From assembly GCA_005878685.1 (NCBI GenBank), contig VBLN01000120.1, positions 1 to 8,392 of the forward strand: a DNA stretch of 8,392 nt, given 5' to 3'. The DNA comes from Deltaproteobacteria bacterium (GTDB lineage Bacteria > Desulfobacterota > Binatia > UBA9968). Of the stretch, positions 1 to 5,402 are shown piece by piece; position 1 is the first letter of the stretch, and the number at the start of each line of letters is the position of its first letter. The notes below the pieces were generated by a model that saw nothing but the letters and a program-made list of their open reading frames with translations, was not told the DNA's origin and did not search any database. A program made the translations under genes and the position numbers.

Positions 1-452
1 CGCTCGAAGGCAATAAAGGCGTGAAGTCCGTGGCCGTTTTCAATACGCCCGTGGGAGCGAAGAGTCCGGCTCCGATCGGTCCTGGCGCAGCCTACGAGTG
101 CAGCATCGAAGCCGCTCCTGGCTCGAAGCTGACGATTACTTCGATGTTCGGTCAGTCGAACGATCTCTTCTACGCTCCCAATGAATCCGGTATCGCCCTC
201 TTCAAAGACGGCAAGCCTATCAGTGGCGACATCACCTCCCAGATCATCTTGTGGGATGCCGGCACAGAAGTGAATCAGGAGCCGGGAATCGGCTCAGACC
301 AGGCGCCGAGACAGAAAGCCCCCAACACCGGCAAGGACGAGAACGGTGTAGTGCAAAACATCAAAAAAGTGAAGGATGGCTTCAAGTATCCGAAGACCGC
401 CAGCGTGATGAAGGTAACTATCACGCCAGCAAAGACCCCAGGCGCTAATTAA
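1..452 (+). CDS. Spondin-domain (Spondin_N) protein, C-terminal part
   Basis: The reading frame is open from the left edge (first complete codon at 3) to a TAA at 450-452, so only the last 149 residues are visible and the true start lies outside the window. A GTG at 21 is internal and has no reason to be the start. The visible protein has the hallmarks of the Spondin_N fold: a hydrophobic strand followed by SMFGQSNDLFYAP, then GIALF, GKPISGD and LWDAGTEVNQEPGIGSDQAPRQ-like motifs that are strongly conserved in bacterial spondin proteins. In that family the acidic residues around the WDAGTE segment are associated with metal binding. Bacterial members are normally short secreted or periplasmic proteins with a signal peptide, here cut off by the window edge. 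The ligand and role in bacteria are unknown. It is followed by a strong terminator, so it is the last gene of its transcript. Confidence 0.88.
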   Translation, partial: LEGNKGVKSVAVFNTPVGAKSPAPIGPGAAYECSIEAAPGSKLTITSMFGQSNDLFYAPNESGIALFKDGKPISGDITSQIILWDAGTEVNQEPGIGSDQAPRQKAPNTGKDENGVVQNIKKVKDGFKYPKTASVMKVTITPAKTPGAN

Positions 453-486
453 GCCATAAGATTTGCGAGATCAAAGACGTGTGAAT

Positions 487-526
487 TCCACCGGCGCGCC
501 CAGCGTGCCGGTGGATCAGTTTTTTT
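487..526 (+). terminator. Rho-independent terminator of the spondin gene
   Basis: An inverted repeat TCCACCGGC (487-495) and GCCGGTGGA (507-515) extends inward through one G-T and three further pairs to a 13-bp stem with a CCA loop. It is followed within five bases by seven T (520-526). It lies 34 bases after the stop codon at 452. The other strand has no T-run after the stem, so it should work only for the + strand. Confidence 0.9.
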
Positions 527-640
527 CACGCGGAAAAATCTCTATCAAGCTCAGCCTCGCAGTAACGTGTCGGGCCGAAGCGCTGAACAAAATACTTCTC
601 TGACCCCAATTTTCCGTTTTCTCTTTAAGTCATAAGTTCT

Positions 641-1176
641 TCATTCTTTCTCTAAGAGTTCACGAAAAAAGCCCTTCGCCTCCTTGCTATCCCATTCCCT
701 ATCCCCTCTGGCTTTTCCCACAAACTCTCCCCTTCGGCTGATAATGTAAGAAACAGGAAGCCCCCAAACACCATATTGGTCTGAAACCTCGCCATCCTTG
801 TCCAACAACACTGTAAACGTCAGCCCCAGCTCCTGTAAAAACCTCCGGATGTCGTCCTTTCCTTCCCTGACGTTGGCCCACGATCTCTGAACTCGCGATG
901 GAGCTTTTCCATTGCCGGCATTTCACGACGACAAGGGTTACACCAAGTGGCCCAAAAATTGAGAAAGACCACCTTGCCTCGAAGGCTTTTGAGTGTGATC
1001 GCTTTGCCGGAAAGATCGTTGAGGGCGAATTCTGGAGCTGGCTTCTGTTTCCCGGGCGTCTCAATCCGGAGTTTCTTAAAATAATCCTGGCTGAGAGTCG
1101 GTTGCTGTCCGGCCTGCTGGGCTAACGCCGCGCCACCGGAAATCAAAAGACAAAATAAGAATACGATCGATTTCAT
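641..1176 (-). pseudogene. TlpA-like periplasmic thioredoxin, disrupted by a short internal deletion/frameshift
   Basis: Read from the ATG at 1176, the first frame gives a Sec signal peptide (cleavage after ALA, about residue 19), then a TlpA/AhpC-TSA-like domain with FWATWCNPC, the WCxPC redox motif, followed by EMPAMEKLHREFRDRG. At about 877-879 the protein leaves the family pattern and soon stops. A second frame from about 877 to a TGA at 641-643 continues the fold exactly as expected: NVREGKDDIRRFLQELGL, then LLDKDGEVSDQYGVWGLPVSYIISRRG and a charged C-terminus. The join lacks about five residues of the usual hydrophobic strand, fitting a loss of about 16 bases (1 modulo 3) rather than a single-base error. 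An intact member would be about 180 residues and would reduce disulphides in the periplasm. As written, the product ends 23 residues after the motif region, probably inactive. Either a true pseudogene or an assembly or consensus error. Confidence 0.85.
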
Positions 1177-1180
1177 GCTT

Positions 1181-1186
1181 CCTCCT
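1181..1186 (-). promoter_or_regulatory. Shine-Dalgarno site that fixes the TlpA start
   Basis: AGGAGG on the - strand, four bases before the ATG at 1176. An in-frame ATG five codons upstream (1191) overlaps this site and would spoil the signal peptide n-region, so 1176 is the chosen start. Confidence 0.75.
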
Positions 1187-1267
1187 TGCAAGACTTTTGC
1201 AAAAACGCCGAAAATATCTCCTTGCCCTCAGGCCAGGAGTTAAACTAACGGTGTTTGGGAGGAAGAA

Positions 1268-1663
1268 TCAGAGATTCAGGACAGAGTATAAAAGATGCGG
1301 AGAGATTTTGTCAGGCAGGCTCTGTGGAGAAGCACGGAAATCCACGGCCATCGTAAACAGCTCGGGGACATTCAAATGAAGAGCTGTAAAACCGACCGGG
1401 TCTTGAGATATAGGAGAGGGATAGGCGCCCTTCGCCAGGAAAACGGGAGGCCGAAATATGCGAGGAAACGTGGCATGTCGCGGCCTTTCCTTTTCCCTCG
1501 CGCTTAGGCGCTCGTGCTTGCACTTCAATACGCGAACGGCGTGCATTCCCGTCAGTATCGCCGAGGCATTTGCGAAGCCTCCACACCAGACGTCGAAGGT
1601 TAGAAGAAATGCAAGGGCAAGGACTGCATACTTGTGTACCAAACGAACCATCGAAATCATCAT
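1268..1663 (-). CDS. Possible small exported protein, unknown
   Basis: Open frame of 131 codons starting at one of two adjacent ATG codons (1663 or 1660) or at a third (1651), after a GAGAG stretch that could be a weak Shine-Dalgarno site. The N-terminus looks like a Sec signal peptide: MVRLVHKYAVLALAFLL, then a GGFANA-S cleavage-like site near residue 33. The remainder is basic and proline-rich, with one lone Cys in a KCKHERL stretch. I recognise no family. The stop is 92 bases before the TlpA-like start on the same strand, so the two could be co-transcribed. Codon third positions are less GC-rich than in the right-hand operon. Frames on the other strand across here show nothing better. It may be a lineage-specific small protein, a decayed gene or chance, so only the signal peptide argues for coding. 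Confidence 0.35.
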   Translation of the reverse strand: MMISMVRLVHKYAVLALAFLLTFDVWCGGFANASAILTGMHAVRVLKCKHERLSAREKERPRHATFPRIFRPPVFLAKGAYPSPISQDPVGFTALHLNVPELFTMAVDFRASPQSLPDKISPHLLYSVLNL

Positions 1664-1851
1664 TACTCTCTCGCGGGTGACAAGTCAATCTAGTTATATC
1701 TAAAAGCTTCGTTCTTTCGCTTCGACAGTTAAGTATTCATGAGACTTGAGGCACAAGCCAAAGCCGGTTTCTATCCAACGCCGCCTGAGGTTGGGGTCGC
1801 GTCTTGCATTGCAACAATGTGTGACTGCAAACCTGTCCCCCGTGATGCGCC
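1664..1851. other. Intergenic stretch between the cupin and the small exported ORF
   Basis: Together with the doubtful small ORF this makes about 660 bases (1192-1851) without a secure gene. I see no tRNA, no convincing terminator for the upstream cupin and no clear promoter. Near 1688-1700 the - strand is AT-rich with a TATAAC-like hexamer, but no matching -35 box sits at the right distance. Confidence 0.5.
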
Positions 1852-2352
1852 TTATTTGTTCTTAGCTCTATTCGGGTCGTCTTCCGGGTTTACGAAATTG
1901 ACAACAAAGGGCGCTTCTCCATACACCTCGATCACATTACCGGCCTTGTGCAGGCCAAAGTGGCGCATCGTCGCCGGGATCATGGAGTGCGCGCCGGGCT
2001 TCAGCTCGATCAGCTTGGAGGCATCGTATTTGTCGCCGTGAGCCACCAGGAACGAACCCGCCAGCACCGTAATGTGTTCGTCAGTCACATGCCAGTGCGG
2101 CGGCACTTTGACTTCTCCTTTGGAACGGATCCGTATCACGTACAAACCGCCCTTCTTGTCAGGGTCGCCGGAGACGACGGCCATCTCCACGCCGGGTATG
2201 AGCGGCTTCCAGGCCAGTTGATCTGGCGTGACTACGGCGTGGCTCGCCGCCGGATTCGTGGCGGTGGGCTTCGAGCCCTGCGCAAAAGCTAAACCCGGCA
2301 TCAGCAAGATCGCAACAGCCAAAACCCGAATCCGGACTACCTGTGTGTCCAT
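1852..2352 (-). CDS. Secreted single-domain cupin
   Basis: A 166-residue protein with a Sec signal peptide (VLAVAILLMPGLAFA, likely cut after residue 24), then one small beta-barrel cupin. Motif 1 is clear: PPHWHVTDEHITVLAGSF gives H86, H88 and E92. Motif 2 gives H131 in PATMRHFG. These four residues form the usual cupin metal site, so a divalent metal is expected. The motif arrangement resembles cupin_2/DUF4437-type proteins, whose substrates are mostly unknown, and enzyme activity cannot be assigned from sequence. The start is supported by AGGAGG at 2363-2368, ten bases upstream. That site overlaps the stop codon of the truncated haemoglobin gene (2367-2369), so the two genes are almost certainly co-transcribed and perhaps translationally coupled. 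The C-terminus is polar and charged. Confidence 0.85.
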   Translation of the reverse strand: MDTQVVRIRVLAVAILLMPGLAFAQGSKPTATNPAASHAVVTPDQLAWKPLIPGVEMAVVSGDPDKKGGLYVIRIRSKGEVKVPPHWHVTDEHITVLAGSFLVAHGDKYDASKLIELKPGAHSMIPATMRHFGLHKAGNVIEVYGEAPFVVNFVNPEDDPNRAKNK

Positions 2353-2366
2353 CTGTCTATTCCCTC

Positions 2367-2741
2367 CTACCTCCCAACAATATCAGTCTTGGTACTTTCA
2401 ACGAATGCCAGCACCTCCTTCCTTTCTTGGGCGGGAACCGAAAACTTATCAAGCGTAGCATTCACGTGACCGATAAATATCTGCCAGTCACCCTCACTGA
2501 TGCCCATACCTTTATGCGAAGTCGCCATGTCCCGGCCCGTGTAATAAAGAGGGCCACCAGCACTTGCGCACACAAAGTCAATTAACAATTGCTTCTCCCG
2601 GCGTACACCATCTTCCCCGCGGTGCGCCCAAAAACGACCGAGCTGAGGGTCAGCCTTCAGCCTTGTGAGAAGATCCTCAGACACCGCCGCAATCGCGTCG
2701 TAACCACCGAGTCGTGCGTACAAGGTTTTTGATTCGCTCAT
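2367..2741 (-). CDS. Group 1 truncated haemoglobin (TrHb1)
   Basis: A 124-residue cytoplasmic globin matching the full TrHb1 length. It opens with LYARLGG, has ADPQLGRFW (CD1 Phe about F37), and contains GGPLYYTGRDMATSHKGMGI, where H76 is the proximal haem ligand (F8). It ends with the usual VPAQERKEVLAFV helix. Group 1 proteins bind O2 and NO at haem and are often linked to NO detoxification or O2 handling. Aligning the B helix (AVSEDLLTRLKADP against the common VDDFYARVLADP) puts Leu24-Leu25 where most members have Phe-Tyr, so the ligand-stabilising Tyr B10 seems to be lost. AGGAGG lies at 2749-2754, seven bases before the ATG, with a promoter further upstream. It is the first gene of a pair with the cupin, 14 bases away. 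Confidence 0.93.
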   Translation of the reverse strand: MSESKTLYARLGGYDAIAAVSEDLLTRLKADPQLGRFWAHRGEDGVRREKQLLIDFVCASAGGPLYYTGRDMATSHKGMGISEGDWQIFIGHVNATLDKFSVPAQERKEVLAFVESTKTDIVGR

Positions 2742-2816
2742 ATAATAACCTCCTGTGTCTTGTGGGGATACGCTGGTCAGCCTATTACGGTTGTCAGACT
2801 TTTTATGTTAGCCCGG

Positions 2817-2845
2817 ATTCTATTGTGAAACCAAAGCGTTAGCAA
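2817..2845 (-). promoter_or_regulatory. Sigma70-like promoter for the haemoglobin-cupin pair
   Basis: On the - strand, TTGCTA (2845-2840) is followed after exactly 17 bases by TAGAAT (2822-2817), matching the -35 and -10 consensus at 4/6 and 5/6. It would give a leader of about 65-70 bases to the ATG at 2741. No clear operator palindrome is seen. Matches of this quality also arise by chance. Confidence 0.5.
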
Positions 2846-2979
2846 GAAATTTTCCTGTCCTTCTTAGACTTTGTTTCCAGGCCGGTCAAAAAGGTCTCAG
2901 ATGCGAGGCGCGCATACTCGTGTTTCGTGTCCGTGGCACTCCGAAGCTGTCCTCTGGGCTTTCGTGTTTGTCCCCTCCC

Positions 2980-3010
2980 CACGAGCACGCAGCACGATCA
3001 CGAGCACGAT
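2980..3010 (-). repeat. Degenerate hexanucleotide repeat (CTCGTG/ATCGTG family)
   Basis: On the + strand: CACGAG, CACGCA, a single G, CACGAT, CACGAG, CACGAT. Read on the - strand, positions 3010-2991 match 7024-7043 of the VOC gene at 19 of 20 bases. Here the repeat is non-coding. Confidence 0.7.
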
Positions 3011-3120
3011 TCATGAGCGAGGCGGTCGAGCAGTGCAACGAAGGAGATGAGCCTTTTTCAACGGCCTGTGCATCTTTTCCGCCGTACCTGGCATCTAATC
3101 AGCAAGAGTTTCCCGATCAT

Positions 3121-3148
3121 CGAGGCTCGGGGCCACAGCCCCGACTCG
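3121..3148 (+). other. Stem-loop in the leader of the DM13 operon
   Basis: TCGGGGC (3127-3133) pairs with GCCCCGA (3138-3144) around a CACA loop. After a two-base bulge (GC, 3125-3126), CGAG (3121-3124) pairs with CTCG (3145-3148). That makes 11 GC-rich pairs ending 46 bases before the ATG. No T-run follows, so it is not a terminator. It could act as an mRNA-stabilising or attenuating leader structure. Confidence 0.55.
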
Positions 3149-3194
3149 GAGCAAGTCTAGTCAAACGGTAAACCAACTTAAGGGAGGTTTTTTT

Positions 3195-4052
3195 ATGAGT
3201 AAGCGTAATATGATTATCGGCGGCGCTATTATTGCCCTGGCGATTGGTTGGTATGCATTCCGACCCGAGCTGCTCTTCGTCAATAAGACGGTCAACGAGG
3301 GGTTGCCGACGGCGCAGCCAACATCGATGGCGATGGCCAAAGGCACGGAGCCGATGGTTCTGGCGAAAGGCGATTTTCGCGGCCTCGCGCACGAGACTAA
3401 GGGCGCGGCGACGGTTCATCAGCTCGGCGACGGCAAGCGAATACTCCGCCTCACCAATTTCGAAACTTCCAACGGGCCGGACGTGCATGTCTATCTGGTC
3501 GCCGCCGAAGTCGCGAAAGACAACGAGACCGTAAAGAAGGCAGGCTTCATCGACCTCGGCTCCATGAAACGCAATAAAGGCGATCAAAACTACGAAGTGC
3601 CGGCAGATGCCGATCTCAACAAATACAAGTCGGTCAGCATCTGGTGCGCCCGCTTCGGCGTCAACTTCGGCGCCGCATCACTCGCGATGCAGCCGACCAG
3701 CCCTGTCGTCGTATCCCAGGGCGACTTCCGCGGTCTCGCTCATGAAACCAAGGGAGTGGCGGCGATGTATCAGCTTCCCGACGGCAAACGACTTCTTCGG
3801 CTGAGCAACTTTGAAACGTCCAATGGACCCGACGTCCATGTCTACCTGGTCGCGGCCGAAGTCGCGAAAGACAACGCCACCGTGAAGCAGGCAGGCTTCA
3901 TCGACCTCGGCTCTTTGAAGGGCAACAAGGGCGACCAGAACTACGAGGTGCCGGCTGATGTTGATCTGAACAAGTACCAGTCCGTCAGCATCTGGTGCGC
4001 CCGCTTCGGCGTCAACTTCGGCGCCGCCACCCTCGGCTCCCAGAAGAGCTAA
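3195..4052 (+). CDS. Membrane-anchored tandem DM13-domain protein
   Basis: A 285-residue protein with an uncleaved-looking N-terminal membrane segment (about residues 6-22, MIIGGAIIALAIGWYAF), then PELLFVNKTVNEGLP, a linker common in bacterial DM13 proteins, and two DM13 domains (about 59-163 and 176-280). Each ends in WCARFGVNFGAA, carrying the single conserved Cys of the family (C151 and C268). DM13 (Pfam: electron transfer DM13) is proposed from its relation to DOMON/cytochrome-like folds to take part in redox transfer, with the Cys as the suspected redox group. This is a prediction, not shown biochemically. The domains should face the periplasm. The start is supported by GGGAGG (3182-3187) seven bases before ATG, the gap being seven T. 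It is the first gene of the operon, 29 bases before the NDH-2-like gene. Most bacterial relatives have one DM13 domain, so the duplication is notable. Confidence 0.9.
   Translation: MSKRNMIIGGAIIALAIGWYAFRPELLFVNKTVNEGLPTAQPTSMAMAKGTEPMVLAKGDFRGLAHETKGAATVHQLGDGKRILRLTNFETSNGPDVHVYLVAAEVAKDNETVKKAGFIDLGSMKRNKGDQNYEVPADADLNKYKSVSIWCARFGVNFGAASLAMQPTSPVVVSQGDFRGLAHETKGVAAMYQLPDGKRLLRLSNFETSNGPDVHVYLVAAEVAKDNATVKQAGFIDLGSLKGNKGDQNYEVPADVDLNKYQSVSIWCARFGVNFGAATLGSQKS
3369..3683 (+). repeat. DM13 repeat, copy 1 (in-gene duplication)
   Basis: Codes residues 59-163 and aligns without gaps to copy 2 at an offset of exactly 351 bases (117 codons). Identity is low at the 5' end (about 17 differences in the first 71 bases) and rises to a perfect 44-base match at 3633-3676. 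Confidence 0.9.
3720..4034 (+). repeat. DM13 repeat, copy 2 (in-gene duplication)
   Basis: Codes residues 176-280 and is the partner of copy 1. The perfect 44-base match is at 3984-4027. Other exact stretches include the segments coding AEVAKDN and QAGFIDLGS. Confidence 0.9.
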
Positions 4053-4070
4053 GAATAGACGTAAGACAAC

Positions 4071-4075
4071 AAGGA
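4071..4075 (+). promoter_or_regulatory. Shine-Dalgarno site that fixes the NDH-2-like start
   Basis: AAGGA six bases before the ATG at 4082. A longer in-frame reading from 3995 overlaps the DM13 gene, adds 29 arginine- and proline-rich residues before the FAD motif, and is rejected. Confidence 0.7.
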
Positions 4076-4081
4076 CAATCG

Positions 4082-5389
4082 ATGAAACAGCGCATTCTGA
4101 TCTTGGGTGGCGGCTTCGGCGGTCTTTACGCCGCGCTCGAGATGGAAAAGGGCTTGGCACGCGATCCGGAGGTCGAGATCACGCTGGTGAACCGCGACAA
4201 CTTTTTTCTCTTCACGCCGATGCTGCACGAAGTCGCGGCGAGCGACCTCGACCCTGCGGACATCGTCAATCCGATCCGCAAGTTGCTCCGCTGCGTGCGT
4301 TTCTTCAACGGAACCGTAAAAAAGATCGACCTCCAGGGACAAAGGGTTCTGGTCTCGCACGGCGAGGAAAATCACCAGCACGAGCTCGCGTACGATCATC
4401 TTGTCTTTGCCTTAGGTTCCGTCCCCAACTTCTTCAACCTGCCGGGCGTCGAGGAGCGCGCCCTGACGATGAAATCGCTGGGCGACGCTGTTGCGCTTCG
4501 CAGCCGGCTCATCGAGCATTTGGAGGAGGCGGATTTCGAGTGCTGCCCAGCGACGCGGGAATTGCTTCTTACAGTTGTGGTCGCGGGCGCGGGCTTTGCC
4601 GGCGTCGAGACGCTCGCCGCCGTGAATGACTTTCTCCGCGAGGCCGTGAGATTCTACCCGAACCTCCGCGAAGAGATGATCCGGGTGGTGCTCGTGGAAT
4701 ACGCGCCGGCCATTCTCCCCGAACTCGACGGCAGCCTGGGCTCCTACGCGGCGAAGAAAATGGCACAGCGCGGCATCGAACTCAGGCTCAAGACCGCCGT
4801 GGCGTCGATGTCAGATCGCGGGGTGGAGCTGACCGACGGGACCGTGATCAGGACGAGCACCTTGATCTGGACCGCCGGCACCGCCCCCAACCCGCTGCTC
4901 GCCACTCTGGACTGTCCGAAAGAAAAAGGTAGGCTGGTTGCAGAAGCCACAATGGAAGTTCCCGGCTTGCCCGGCGTCTGGGCTCTGGGCGATTGTGCGG
5001 CGATCCGCGACCCGCGCAGCGGGAAGTTCTATCCGCCGACTGCCCAACACGCGCTTCGTCAGGGGAAGGTATTGGCGCGCAACTTATCGGCGGCCATTCG
5101 CGGTGGGGCGAAACGGCCCTTCGTCTTTTCCACGATGGGGCAGCTCGCCGCGATCGGGAGGAGAACGGGAGTGGCGAATATCTTTGGCGTCAACTTTTCA
5201 GGCTTCATCGCCTGGTGGCTATGGCGCACGATTTATCTGAGCAAGCTTCCCCGTCTGGAAAAGAAAATCCGCGTGGCTCTGGGGTGGACGCTCGATCTCT
5301 TGTTCACGAAAGATCTCGTACAGCTTAACATGAGTCATGCCGGTAAGCTTCCGCCCATAGCTCAGCCAAGGCAGCAATCCGCCGCATAG
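4082..5389 (+). CDS. NDH-2-like NAD(P)H:quinone oxidoreductase (FAD)
   Basis: A 435-residue two-dinucleotide-binding-domain flavoprotein starting directly with the FAD Rossmann strand, MKQRILILGGGFGG (GxGxxG at 9-14). It continues with NRDNFFLFTPMLHEVAASDLDP, typical of type II NADH dehydrogenases, a second Rossmann motif VVVAGAGFAGVET (169-174) for NAD(P)H, the FAD-contacting GVWALGDCA (299-306) and PPTAQHALRQG (318-328). The C-terminal 371-410 is amphipathic to hydrophobic (FSGFIAWWLWRTIYL), as in NDH-2 enzymes that sit on the inner face of the cytoplasmic membrane. Expected reaction: two electrons from NAD(P)H via FAD to quinone without proton pumping. Other members of this superfamily use sulphide or other acceptors, but no sulphide:quinone-type cysteine pattern is seen. 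Position between DM13 and GMC genes suggests a link to their electron flow. It ends 13 bases before the GMC start. Confidence 0.9.
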   Translation: MKQRILILGGGFGGLYAALEMEKGLARDPEVEITLVNRDNFFLFTPMLHEVAASDLDPADIVNPIRKLLRCVRFFNGTVKKIDLQGQRVLVSHGEENHQHELAYDHLVFALGSVPNFFNLPGVEERALTMKSLGDAVALRSRLIEHLEEADFECCPATRELLLTVVVAGAGFAGVETLAAVNDFLREAVRFYPNLREEMIRVVLVEYAPAILPELDGSLGSYAAKKMAQRGIELRLKTAVASMSDRGVELTDGTVIRTSTLIWTAGTAPNPLLATLDCPKEKGRLVAEATMEVPGLPGVWALGDCAAIRDPRSGKFYPPTAQHALRQGKVLARNLSAAIRGGAKRPFVFSTMGQLAAIGRRTGVANIFGVNFSGFIAWWLWRTIYLSKLPRLEKKIRVALGWTLDLLFTKDLVQLNMSHAGKLPPIAQPRQQSAA

Positions 5390-5402
5390 CAAAGGAGTAA
5401 AC

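Larger units (their letters stand above)
2846..3194. other. Intergenic region upstream of the DM13 operon
   Basis: About 350 bases between the haemoglobin promoter and the DM13 start. It holds a CACGAG/CACGAT hexamer repeat (2980-3010) and a strong hairpin (3121-3148). Open frames here look random. I could not find a good -35/-10 pair for the + strand operon, so its promoter is unassigned, perhaps for another sigma factor. A TCTAAT at 3094-3099 has no fitting -35. Confidence 0.55.

Noticed and set aside
699..1064. Separate 121-codon frame on the - strand
   Set aside because: Its frame carries no recognisable domain. The region is explained by the two halves of the broken TlpA-like gene.
1218..1239. 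Hairpin of nine positions with one mismatch and a CTCA loop
   Set aside because: No T-run on either strand and no clear role. It lies in the short gap upstream of the TlpA-like gene and is weak enough to be chance.
1265..1277. Small inverted repeat GAATC-AGA-GATTC at the end of the small exported ORF
   Set aside because: Only five pairs and no proper T-tract, so not a credible terminator.
1681..1703. TTGACT and TATAAC-like hexamers on the - strand as a promoter for the small ORF
   Set aside because: The TTGACT lies downstream of the TATAAC, and neither has a good partner at the proper spacing.
1739..2041. + strand open frame opposite the cupin
   Set aside because: It is the antisense shadow of the cupin gene, with no ribosome site and no family resemblance.
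3094..3099. TCTAAT as a -10 box for the DM13 operon
   Set aside because: No -35-like hexamer at 16-18 bases upstream.
2920..3171. + strand open frame before the DM13 gene
   Set aside because: It runs through the hexamer repeat and the hairpin, has no Shine-Dalgarno site and a random-looking composition.
3995..4081. In-frame upstream extension of the NDH-2-like gene
   Set aside because: It overlaps the 3' end of the DM13 gene, codes a basic stretch before the Rossmann strand, and the ATG at 4082 has its own Shine-Dalgarno site.
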